From: Xiheibacterium sp038325765
Lineage (GTDB): Bacteria; Myxococcota_A; Polyangia; Nannocystales; Nannocystaceae
Length of the DNA: 64,000 nucleotides
Assembly (NCBI GenBank): GCA_038325765.1
Contig: JBBQJI010000002.1
Span: 62,001-126,000 of the forward strand
Direction of reading: 5' to 3'
Under the pieces are notes generated by a model. That model saw only the letters and a program-made list of their open reading frames with translations. It ran no database searches and was not told where the DNA came from. This document shows, one piece after another, positions 54,563 to 63,455 of this stretch (the first letter of the stretch is position 1; the number at the start of each line of letters is the position of its first letter). The translations under genes were made by a program, and so were the position numbers.

Positions 54563-55086
54563 CGCCGCTTCGCCCGCACCGGCGGGGTCGACAGCGCCCG
54601 CATCAGCCGCGCCTGCTCGATGGCGGCGAGCGCCGCCTCGGCGCCCTTGTTGCCGTGCTTGGCGCCGGCACGGTGGATCGACTGATCCAAGGTGTCGGTG
54701 GTGAGCACCCCGAACGCGACCGGCGTGTTGCCGCGGGCCAGAGCGCCGAGGCCCTTGCTGACCTCGCCGGCGATCAGACCGAAGTGGATCGTGTCGCCGC
54801 GCATCAGGCAGCCCAGGGCGATCACCGCGTCGATGTCGTCGCGCTCGACCAGACACGCGGCGGCCTGGGGGATCTCCCACGCACCGGGGACGCGGGCGAC
54901 GGTGATGTCGCCCGGCGCCGCGCCGTGCCGCACGAGGGTGTCGACCGCCGCCTCGAGCAGGCGCTCGGTGATGAACGCGTTGAAGCGACTGACGACGATG
55001 CCGACCCGCAGCCCGCGGGCATCCAACTCGCCCTCGACGACGCGCACGCCGCCCATCGCACCGGTGGCCCCGCTCGAATCCGTCAC
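54559..55086 (-). CDS. ribH: 6,7-dimethyl-8-ribityllumazine synthase
   Basis: The 175-residue enzyme shows LRVGIVVSRFNAFITERLLEAA near residue 26, VPGAWEIPQAA near 66, and LGCLMRGDTIHFGLIAGEVSKGL, with the catalytic His101. NTPVAFGVLTTDTLDQSIHRAG completes the family pattern. It condenses ribitylaminopyrimidinedione with dihydroxybutanone phosphate in riboflavin synthesis. The start is a GTG at 55086; an in-frame ATG at 55056 is also possible. Confidence 0.96.
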   Translation of the reverse strand: MTDSSGATGAMGGVRVVEGELDARGLRVGIVVSRFNAFITERLLEAAVDTLVRHGAAPGDITVARVPGAWEIPQAAACLVERDDIDAVIALGCLMRGDTIHFGLIAGEVSKGLGALARGNTPVAFGVLTTDTLDQSIHRAGAKHGNKGAEAALAAIEQARLMRALSTPPVRAKRR

Positions 55087-55200
55087 CCGCCCCGATTACC
55101 GCGAAGCGCCCTCGCGAGGCAAGGCGGCCTGCGCGCGAGCGCCCTGGCCATCACCTGGGTTTCGGGGCCTGCGCGATCGGCCGCGGATCCGCCCCCGAAT

Positions 55201-55308
55201 CCCGCCCCGGATCCCGCCCCGGCTCCCGCCCCGGATCCCGCCCCGGATCCCGCGCCGGATCCCGCGCCGGATCCCGCGCCGGATCCCGCCCCGGATCCCG
55301 CGCCGGAT
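55201..55308. repeat. 12-bp tandem repeat upstream of kinase gene
   Basis: Nine copies of CCCGCCCCGGAT or CCCGCGCCGGAT, one ending GCT, lie in the divergent gap between ribH (ends at 55086) and the kinase gene. The whole gap 55087-55381 holds no gene that I can support. A frame reading Pro-Asp-Pro-Ala across the repeat is not in the kinase frame. Confidence 0.92.
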
Positions 55309-55381
55309 CCCGCGGGTGCTCACCGGGCCGCGTCGCGATACCATGTTCGCGGCCCGTCCCGCCGCGGTCGGGCCCGACGCG

Positions 55382-57040
55382 ATGGAACCAGATCCAGCAC
55401 CGGGCCCGGCGCGGGGTTCAGCGCACATCTCGCATGCGCTGGGGCTCGATCTCTGCGGGCTGGTCCTCGATGGCCGCTACCAGGTGATCCGTCGCATCGG
55501 CGCCGGCGGCATGGCGTCGGTCTACGAGGCACGCCGCGTGGGACTCGAGCGGCGCTTCGCGGTCAAGATCCTGCGACCAGAGCTCGCCGAGAACGAGTCG
55601 AACATCAAGCGCTTCTTGCGAGAGGCTCGCGCTGCCGCATCGGTGCAGCACGCCAACATCGTCAGCATCGAGGATGTCGGCGGGGCCACGGTGCCGGTGT
55701 ACTTCGTGATGGAGTATCTCGAGGGCGTCGATCTACGCCAGGAGCTCAAGCGGATCGGCCGCTTCGATTGGCTGCGCACCCAGGACCTCGCCCTGCAGAT
55801 CGTCGACGCACTGGCGGCCGCCCACCAGATCGGGATCGTCCACCGCGACGTCAAGCCGGCGAACTGCTTCCTCACCCGCGATCCCACCGGGGCCGAGCGC
55901 ATGAAGGTCCTCGACTTCGGCATCGCCAAGGTGCTCGAGGAATCGCAGGAGTTCACGCAGAACGTCACCGCGACCCACGGCATCGTCGGCACGGTGGCGT
56001 ACATGGCACCCGAGCAGGCGAGAAGCGGCACGGTCGACGCCCGCACCGATGTCTACGCCATGGGCACGATGCTCTACGAGATGCTCGCGGGCACGGTCCC
56101 GTTCGCCGACAAGAACCCGTTCGTCGTGATCGGCCGCCTGCTCGGCGAGATGCCGGTCCCGTTGCGCATGCACCGGCCCGATCTGCCCTCCGAGCTCGAC
56201 GCGCTGGTGATGACCTGCCTCGAGAAGGATCCGGACGCCCGCTTCCAGTCGATGGAAGCCCTGGGTAACGCCATCGCCAGTTGTCACCCCGACGGCGCCG
56301 TGGTCGGCACCGCCAAGGTGCGCCTGCCCAGCGGCCTGCTCCGTGCCGCCAAGACGCCGCCGGCCGCGGCTCGCCCCGCGGCCACGGCCCCGATCACGCC
56401 CGCGCCGGCGACTACCGCCGCGGATGAACCGAGCCCCGCCGGCCCCACCGCGCTGCTGCCCGATCGCAGCACGGGCCGCGCGCGCGGCAGCATCCCGCAG
56501 CTTCCCACCGTCGACGCGAACTCGACCACGACCGCGCCCCGCCGCCGCCCGGCCAGCAACGACACCGCGCTGCTCGGCGTGCTCATCGGCGGGGTCGGCA
56601 TGCTCGCCCTGGGCGGCACGGCGACGTGGTGGGCGCTGCACACCAGAGGCGACCGCGACGGCGACGTCGAGTCGACGGCGCCTGCCGATCCTGGCCCGAG
56701 CCCCGCAGCCGTTGGTGGGCCGCCGGTCGTGAAGACGGTCATCGTCCCGATCCCCGGCGAGAGCCCTGCCTCGGCGGGCACGAGCACCGCCGAGATCGCA
56801 CCGCCGGCCGGCACCGCCTTCGACAGCCCGTCTGAGGCGCCCTCGACGGATCCACGGACGCGGAAGCGGCCGACCAAGCCGGCAGTGGCGCTCCCAAGCG
56901 TCCTCCCGGCGACGCCGCCGTCCACGACGCCGCCCGCCGCGACGCCGCAGCCTCGGGTCGAACCCAGCCCGCCCGAGACGCCGCGAGGACCGAACATCTC
57001 GCCGGACCTCCGCAACCCGTTCGGCCGCGGCAAGCAGTAG
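55382..57040 (+). CDS. Pkn-type Ser/Thr protein kinase with C-terminal membrane helix
   Basis: The product is 552 residues from the ATG at 55382. The kinase domain covers about 35-300, with the Gly loop RIGAGGMASVYEA, VAIK-type AVKIL, HRDVKPANC (an RD kinase), DFGIAKVL, and APEQARSGTVDARTDVYAMG. A Pro/Ala/Thr linker leads to one transmembrane helix near 397-415 (GVLIGGVGMLALGGTATWWAL), then a Pro/Thr/Ser-rich extracytoplasmic tail. It is a typical myxobacterial sensor kinase and a likely partner of PP2C phosphatases. ATG at 55343 is an alternative start. TACCAT at 55339-55344 overlaps that ATG and could be a -10 that favours the later start. Confidence 0.92.
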   Translation: MEPDPAPGPARGSAHISHALGLDLCGLVLDGRYQVIRRIGAGGMASVYEARRVGLERRFAVKILRPELAENESNIKRFLREARAAASVQHANIVSIEDVGGATVPVYFVMEYLEGVDLRQELKRIGRFDWLRTQDLALQIVDALAAAHQIGIVHRDVKPANCFLTRDPTGAERMKVLDFGIAKVLEESQEFTQNVTATHGIVGTVAYMAPEQARSGTVDARTDVYAMGTMLYEMLAGTVPFADKNPFVVIGRLLGEMPVPLRMHRPDLPSELDALVMTCLEKDPDARFQSMEALGNAIASCHPDGAVVGTAKVRLPSGLLRAAKTPPAAARPAATAPITPAPATTAADEPSPAGPTALLPDRSTGRARGSIPQLPTVDANSTTTAPRRRPASNDTALLGVLIGGVGMLALGGTATWWALHTRGDRDGDVESTAPADPGPSPAAVGGPPVVKTVIVPIPGESPASAGTSTAEIAPPAGTAFDSPSEAPSTDPRTRKRPTKPAVALPSVLPATPPSTTPPAATPQPRVEPSPPETPRGPNISPDLRNPFGRGKQ

Positions 57041-57122
57041 CCGCGCCCACGGACGCGGCGCCATTCGGAGGGCCGTGACGCACGAACGGGGTGACGACCT
57101 CGCGATCGACACCCCGTGTGGT

Positions 57123-57148
57123 CGGAGCGCCGCCGCAGCGGCGCTCCG
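57123..57148. terminator. Strong bidirectional hairpin terminator
   Basis: A perfect 11-bp stem, CGGAGCGCCGC and GCGGCGCTCCG, with loop CGCA lies between the convergent kinase and rpsA genes. There is no T-run on either side, so termination may need help or occur by another mechanism. Confidence 0.6.
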
Positions 57149-57161
57149 AGTTCCCGACCCC

Positions 57162-58901
<1,740 letters not shown>

Positions 58902-59190
58902 TTGGCTCGTTCTCGGAATGGATTTCGCGGGGTTGCTGCGCGGGAGCACGCTCCGAGTGGGCGGGTCCGCGTCGACTCCTCCGTGATGCACCGAGGCGCG
59001 TCACGGCGAGGCGAGGCCGCGAGGAGCGGGACGGTAGGGTGTTTGCCCCCGCGGGTCAACCGCGCCCGCTGTGCGGGCCGCAGCGGGCGAACGGCGATGT
59101 GGGGCCAATGCGCCGACGGCGGCGCGTGCCGGTCACGGTGCCACTCGCGGCGACTGTGTGAGCGCGCGGGGATCGGCGACGCCTTCAGCA

Positions 59191-59270
59191 CCGGGCCGCA
59201 CCGGGCCGCACCGGGCCGCACCGGGCCGCACCGGGCCGCACCGGGCCGCACCGGGCCGCACCGGGCAGCA
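59191..59270. repeat. 10-bp tandem repeat between cmk and rpsA
   Basis: Seven perfect copies of CCGGGCCGCA (59191-59260) and one variant (59261-59270) run into the cmk stop codon, which lies in the next partial unit. The whole cmk-rpsA gap, 58902-59275 (374 bases), holds no gene or other feature that I can support. Ten bases is not a multiple of three, which fits a non-coding position. Confidence 0.95.
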
Positions 59271-59275
59271 CCGGG

Positions 59276-60001
59276 CTAGCGGCGGCTCGGTGGCGGGACA
59301 TCGACCGGACCCGCGGCGATGCGGGCCGCGATGCGGGCCGCGATGCGGGCGAGGATGTCGGCCACGACGTCGTCGAGCGACACCGCCGACGTGTCGATGC
59401 TCACCGCGTCGTCGGCCTGCCGCAGCGGCGCCGCCTCGCGCGTGCTGTCGCGGGCGTCCCGCTCGGCGACGTCGCGGAGCACCTCGTCCAGGTCCGGCGG
59501 CGGCGCGCCGCCCTGGGTGAGTTCGGCCTGGCGACGGCGGGCGCGGGTGGTCAGATCGGCGGTGACGAAGAACTTGAACGGCGCGTGGGGGAACACCACC
59601 GTGCCCATGTCGCGGCCCTCGGCGACGCAGCCGCGCTCGGCCAGCGCACGCTGGATGCCCAGCAGCGCCGCCCGCACACCCGGCACCGCCGAGACCCGTG
59701 ACGCGCCGTCGGCGATCTCGGGGGTGCGGATCGCCGCAGTCACGTCCTGGTCACCGAAGTGAACCCGCTGCGGCGCGCCCGCGTCGTCCGTCGCACCGAA
59801 GGTGATCGGGAAGCCCTGGCACAGCGCCACGAGCCCCGCCTCGTCGTCCCAGCCGATGTCGCGTTCGCGGGCCGCGAGCGCGAGCGTGCGGTAGATCGCC
59901 CCGGTGTCGAGGAGCGGCACACCGAGTGCGGCGGCGACCCGGCGCGCGACCGAGGTCTTACCGGCGCCCGCGGGGCCGTCGATGGCGACGAGCATCGGCA
60001 T
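59276..60001 (-). CDS. cmk: Cytidylate kinase
   Basis: The 241-residue enzyme phosphorylates CMP and dCMP. The P-loop GPAGAGKT is at 9-16, followed by LLDTGAIYRTLALAA near 32, CVAEGRDMGTVVFPHAPFKFFVTADLTTRARRR near 127, and DAVSIDTSAVSLDDVV near the end. These match Cmk throughout. Starts at 60001 and 59995 (ATG) are both close to the P-loop; the longer frame from 60049 adds a non-conserved leader. The C-terminal RIAARIAARIAAG repeat comes from a 12-bp duplication. Confidence 0.96.
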   Translation of the reverse strand: MPMLVAIDGPAGAGKTSVARRVAAALGVPLLDTGAIYRTLALAARERDIGWDDEAGLVALCQGFPITFGATDDAGAPQRVHFGDQDVTAAIRTPEIADGASRVSAVPGVRAALLGIQRALAERGCVAEGRDMGTVVFPHAPFKFFVTADLTTRARRRQAELTQGGAPPPDLDEVLRDVAERDARDSTREAAPLRQADDAVSIDTSAVSLDDVVADILARIAARIAARIAAGPVDVPPPSRR

Positions 60002-60101
60002 CCGCGGCGCACCATGCCAATTCCCCGGCGTCCCCACAAGCGCGGCCATCGAGCGGTGCCCGCGCCTGCGACGTTCAGCAGCGTCACGTGTGGAGGGTGA
60101 C

Positions 60102-60131
60102 TTGTCCGCGCCTCGCGTTGTCGCTTAGCGT
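60102..60131 (+). promoter_or_regulatory. Promoter of the DUF4266-DUF3570 operon
   Basis: TTGTCC (60102-60107), an 18-base spacer and TAGCGT (60126-60131) precede the ATG at 60139 by seven bases. The layout matches the promoter at 13203-13232 and supports the 60139 start over later ATGs. Confidence 0.5.
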
Positions 60132-60138
60132 CGGGCGC

Positions 60139-60405
60139 ATGAGCGACGATGGAGTCCGCGTCCGACCCCCCGGCTCGATGATCTGGCCCATGGCCCGGCC
60201 GACGTGCCGCATTGCCGCGCTGCTGTTCTTCGCCGTCGCGGGATGCGTGACCGTGAAGCCGCAGGAGCGCCAGTACCTGAGCACGCCGGAGATGACGCCC
60301 GAGACCGACGCGCTCGAGGACACCTTCAGCGCCCACATCGATGCGGCGCGCCGCGGCGCCAGCAACGGTCACGGTGGTGGTGGTGGTGGCTGCGGTTGCG
60401 GCTGA
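60139..60405 (+). CDS. DUF4266-like lipoprotein
   Basis: The 88-residue product has a signal peptide with lipobox FAVAGC (Cys36). The DUF4266 pattern follows: VKPQERQYLSTPEMTPETDALEDTF, HIDAARRGASNGHG and a terminal Gly-rich GGGGCGCG with two Cys. DUF4266 proteins usually sit beside a DUF3570 barrel, as here, often with an ApbE flavin transferase and a thioredoxin-like gene, which are not seen in this window. ATG at 60190 would give a shorter signal peptide; 60139 has the promoter spacing. Confidence 0.75.
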   Translation: MSDDGVRVRPPGSMIWPMARPTCRIAALLFFAVAGCVTVKPQERQYLSTPEMTPETDALEDTFSAHIDAARRGASNGHGGGGGGCGCG

Positions 60406-60408
60406 GTC

Positions 60409-61650
60409 ATGACCGCCCACCGCCCGCACGTCCGCCGTCGCCGCCCGGGCAACTCCAGGTGGGCGTGGCCGTGGCCATTGCTCGGCCTCGCCTGCATCGG
60501 CGCCCTGTGGCTGGTGACGGCGCGCCCTGCCCTCGCGGAGAACCGCGCCACCTTGCGCGGCAACTACTATCGCGAGCGCTCGACGCGGGTGGTCCAGCCG
60601 ATGGCGCAGATCACCGTCGACGCGCCGGACGAGCGACTGACCCTCGGCGCGATGTATCTCCTCGACGCGATCAGCTCGGCGTCGATCGCCTCGGGCACGC
60701 AGGCGGCCACGGGCGGCGACAACGTCTTCACCGAGCTCCGCCACGAGGCGACCGCGAGCGCGGAATCCAAGCTCGGCGAGTGGTATCTCGGCGGCTTCTT
60801 CCGCTACTCCACCGAGACCGACTATCTCTCGCGCGCCGGCGGCTTGTCGCTGGCCCGCGACCTGCTGCAGCGCAACATCAACCTCTCGCTGTCGTACTCG
60901 TTCGGTGGCGACCGCTGGTTTCGGATCCAGAACAACACCGGCGCCAGGGCGCCGTGGTGCGGCGGCGACATCGGCGTGAACGAGTGCAGCGGCCGCGGCT
61001 ACGGCCGCGGCAGCAACTTCTTGCAGGTCCACAACGTCGCCGCCGGCTACACCCACACCCTGCATCCCACGGTGCTGCTGCAGCTCAACGTTGCCTACTC
61101 CCACCTGCGCGGCCCGCTGGACAACCCCTACCGCGAGGGCTTCTTGGGCGGCATCGAGGAGACCCATCCGCACGTGCGCGACCGGTTCGTGATCACGCCC
61201 GGCGTGCGCTGGAAGATCCCCCGGGCGCGCACGGCGATCGAGCCGTTCTACTCGCTGTACGTCGACGACTGGGGGCAGCGCGGTCACTCGCCCGAGATCC
61301 GCGTGCACGTGCGTCCAACGCGGCACATCCGCCTACGGGCGCGTTATGGCTACTACACCCAGAACGCGACCTTTTTCTACCGCGCCGACGGCCAGTATGT
61401 CGACGGCTCGGGTCCGTGCACGCGCGCCCTCGAACTCAACTGCGCCACCGCCGACGTCAAGGCGATGCCGTGGGACTCCCACTCCCCCGGCGTCCAGCTC
61501 ACCTGGTACTTCGACGGCGTCGCCGCAGGGCACCGCGCGCTGCGTTGGCTCGAAGGTGGGTTCGTCGAGGTGACATACAATCATCTCTTCCAGGACAATC
61601 GCTTCGGCAATGCCCGCGTCGGCTCCCTCGCGCTCTCGTTCGCCTACTGA
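60409..61650 (+). CDS. DUF3570 outer-membrane beta-barrel protein
   Basis: The 413-residue exported protein has a long basic N-terminus and a signal helix ending ARPALAEN. The mature start ATLRGNYYRERSTRVVQPMAQIT and the following LTLGAMYLLDAISSAS match DUF3570. About a dozen barrel strands follow (SKLGEWYLGGFFRYSTE, NINLSLSYSFGG, HIRLRARYGYYTQNATFFYRA). The last residues VGSLALSFAY form the terminal strand. The protein has Cys residues in the barrel loops. It follows the DUF4266 lipoprotein by three bases and overlaps the next gene by about 40. Confidence 0.8.
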   Translation: MTAHRPHVRRRRPGNSRWAWPWPLLGLACIGALWLVTARPALAENRATLRGNYYRERSTRVVQPMAQITVDAPDERLTLGAMYLLDAISSASIASGTQAATGGDNVFTELRHEATASAESKLGEWYLGGFFRYSTETDYLSRAGGLSLARDLLQRNINLSLSYSFGGDRWFRIQNNTGARAPWCGGDIGVNECSGRGYGRGSNFLQVHNVAAGYTHTLHPTVLLQLNVAYSHLRGPLDNPYREGFLGGIEETHPHVRDRFVITPGVRWKIPRARTAIEPFYSLYVDDWGQRGHSPEIRVHVRPTRHIRLRARYGYYTQNATFFYRADGQYVDGSGPCTRALELNCATADVKAMPWDSHSPGVQLTWYFDGVAAGHRALRWLEGGFVEVTYNHLFQDNRFGNARVGSLALSFAY

Positions 61651-62638
61651 CCGGCCCCGCCGGTCGCGTGACCGACGTGCGGCTTGGCCGGCGGTCGGGG
61701 CGGCGGTGGTCGGGGCGTTGGGCCTGCTCGCGTGCAGTCGCGACGATGCGGGTGACCTCGGCGCTGGGATCGACGGCATGCCGATCCACGCCGAGGTCGT
61801 CGATGGCATCGCCGCGCGGGACGGCATCGATGGCGGCGCCGCGCGGAGCCGGGTCATCGACACCCTGCGGCTCGTCGCCGCCGCAGCGGCCGAGCGTGGG
61901 GTCGACGATCCCGCGCTCACCGAGGCGCGCCGCTCCCACCTGCGCCGAACTGCGCTCGCACGGCTGTTGCTGCACACCGAGTTCGAGCCCACGCACCGCC
62001 TCGAGGACATCCCCCCGGGCGATCCCCTCTTGCAGCGCGCGCGCAGCGAGCAACGCTTCGTCCACCCTACCGTCCACCACGTCTGTCAGATCATCGCCGC
62101 GCCACCGGGGGCGCTCGAGCCCGCCGAGCTCGAGCGCCGCACCGCCGATCCCACCTGGCGCGCGCTGGCCCTCGCCCGCGTGGCGGACGTGCGCCGCCAC
62201 GTGGAGGCCATCGTCATGCTCGACGACGACGACGCCTGCACCCGCATGTTCGCCAAACTCGCCCTCGAGCGCGGCGACGGCGACGACGACGACCCAGTTG
62301 TGCTGCGCAGCGAAGGCCCGGGCGGCTTCGATCTCGACGCGTGCTCGGTCGAGCCCGGACCCGCCGGCAGCTGCAGCGCGCCGCGCTTCGCCCCCGAGTG
62401 GGTCGAGGCCGTGCGCACCGGGCCGACCCCGGGTCTACGCGGTCCGTTCGCCAGCCGCTTCGGCGTGCACCTGGTGCTGGTGCGCGAGATCCTGCCGGCC
62501 AACCTGCCGGACGACGAGGGCTTCGAGGCGCGGCTGCGCGCGGCGGTGCATCCGACGTGGCGGGCCGCCGCCGCCGGTGCATGGATCGCCGCGCTGCGCA
62601 CCCGGCATGCCGCGCTCATCGCCTCGGGGGCCGAGTGA
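61610..62638 (+). CDS. Parvulin-like peptidyl-prolyl isomerase lipoprotein
   Basis: The 342-residue product has a basic N-terminus, a hydrophobic core and lipobox ALGLLAC (Cys42). A SurA/PpiC-like layout follows: an N-terminal helical region (RRTALARLLLHTEFEPTH), then a parvulin-like segment near 270-320 (EWVEAVRTGPTPGLRGPFASRFGVHLVLVREIL). The match is weak, and this class often includes inactive chaperones. The ATG overlaps the DUF3570 end by about 40 bases and the stop overlaps the Roadblock start, so it is part of one coupled run. Confidence 0.65.
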   Translation: MPASAPSRSRSPTDRPRRSRDRRAAWPAVGAAVVGALGLLACSRDDAGDLGAGIDGMPIHAEVVDGIAARDGIDGGAARSRVIDTLRLVAAAAAERGVDDPALTEARRSHLRRTALARLLLHTEFEPTHRLEDIPPGDPLLQRARSEQRFVHPTVHHVCQIIAAPPGALEPAELERRTADPTWRALALARVADVRRHVEAIVMLDDDDACTRMFAKLALERGDGDDDDPVVLRSEGPGGFDLDACSVEPGPAGSCSAPRFAPEWVEAVRTGPTPGLRGPFASRFGVHLVLVREILPANLPDDEGFEARLRAAVHPTWRAAAAGAWIAALRTRHAALIASGAE

Positions 62639-63036
62639 GCGCGCCGGGGGGCGGGCTCGGGACCGAGTTCGGCCTCGAGCTCAGCGCCTTGGTGCGCGCG
62701 GTCGGAGGGGCCCGCGGTGCGGTGTTGCTCGACGGCGAGGGCCTCGCGATCGACTACGCCCACGACGTCGAGGCGATCACCGACCTCGACCTGCAGATCG
62801 CCGGAGCCCAGGTATCGCGCGTCCTGCTCGAGACCTCGGGCTTCGCCGGAAGGCGCGGACTGGGCGCGCCCCACGTGCTCGTCGAGGGCGACGCCGGCTG
62901 CATCATGGGCGCCGTGATCGAGCCCGAAGCCGCGGTACTGCTCGTGCTGGTGCTGAGGCGACAGGCGAACCTCGGCGCGGCATGGCGGCGCTTCGCCGAC
63001 ACGCACGGACGCCTCGCGACCCTGCTCGCGGGATGA
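62635..63036 (+). CDS. Roadblock/LC7 domain protein
   Basis: The 133-residue product has the Roadblock/LC7 fold. LSALVRAVGGARGAVLLDGEGLAIDYA leads into EAITDLDLQIAGAQVSRVLLE and ends VLLVLVLRRQANLGAAWRRF. In myxobacteria, such proteins (for example MglB) regulate small GTPases of cell polarity. GTG at 62635 overlaps the previous stop. No GTPase gene is beside it, and its placement with envelope proteins suggests a different partner. Confidence 0.75.
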   Translation: MSAPGGGLGTEFGLELSALVRAVGGARGAVLLDGEGLAIDYAHDVEAITDLDLQIAGAQVSRVLLETSGFAGRRGLGAPHVLVEGDAGCIMGAVIEPEAAVLLVLVLRRQANLGAAWRRFADTHGRLATLLAG

Positions 63037-63074
63037 TCGCGCAGACGTCGAGCGTTTCCACACCGCTTGGCTCC

Positions 63075-63102
63075 TTGACCGATCGGGCGACTCGCCTAGA
63101 CT
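63075..63102 (+). promoter_or_regulatory. Promoter of the ferredoxin gene
   Basis: TTGACC (63075-63080), a 16-base spacer and TAGACT (63097-63102) precede the ATG at 63113 by ten bases. The transcript would have a leader of only a few bases. Confidence 0.5.
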
Positions 63103-63112
63103 CGGGTCGCCC

Positions 63113-63421
63113 ATGGCCACGCACATCACCGACGAGTGCATCAACTGCGGCGCCTGCGAGCCCGAGTGCCCGAACGAGGCCATCTCGGAGGGCGACGACA
63201 AGTACGTGATCGATCCCAACCTCTGCACCGAGTGCGTGGGCTTCCACGACTACGAGGCGTGCCAGGCGGTGTGCCCGGTCGAGTGCTGCATCCCCGATCC
63301 CAACCGCCGCGAGTCCGAGGACGACCTCTACAAGCGCGCGCAGCAGCTGCACACCGACAAGCCGTGGCCGGCGATCGCCGACCTGCCGGCCGACCAGTCG
63401 CGGTTCCGCAAGAACCCATAG
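63113..63421 (+). CDS. YfhL-type 2[4Fe-4S] ferredoxin
   Basis: The 102-residue protein has CINCGACEPECPNEAI (residues 9-24) for one cluster and CTECVGFHDYEACQAVCPVECC for the second, where an eight-residue insert separates the Cys pairs. That arrangement is typical of the YfhL/Allochromatium-type ferredoxins. A C-terminal helix of about 35 residues is present, as in that class. It is a small electron carrier; no partner enzyme is near. Confidence 0.93.
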   Translation: MATHITDECINCGACEPECPNEAISEGDDKYVIDPNLCTECVGFHDYEACQAVCPVECCIPDPNRRESEDDLYKRAQQLHTDKPWPAIADLPADQSRFRKNP

Positions 63422-63443
63422 CCGCCCGTCGGCGCGAGTGCGG

Positions 63444-63449
63444 TAGAGT
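63444..63449 (+). promoter_or_regulatory. Putative -10 element of flippase-like gene
   Basis: TAGAGT is followed by six bases, mainly G, and the ATG at 63456. No -35 is clear. Confidence 0.35.
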
Positions 63450-63455
63450 CGGGGG

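Noticed and set aside
55180..55320. A Pro-Asp-Pro-Ala repeat protein upstream of the kinase
   Set aside because: The frame that reads PDPA is not the kinase frame and continues into kinase coding sequence out of frame, so the repeat is treated as non-coding.
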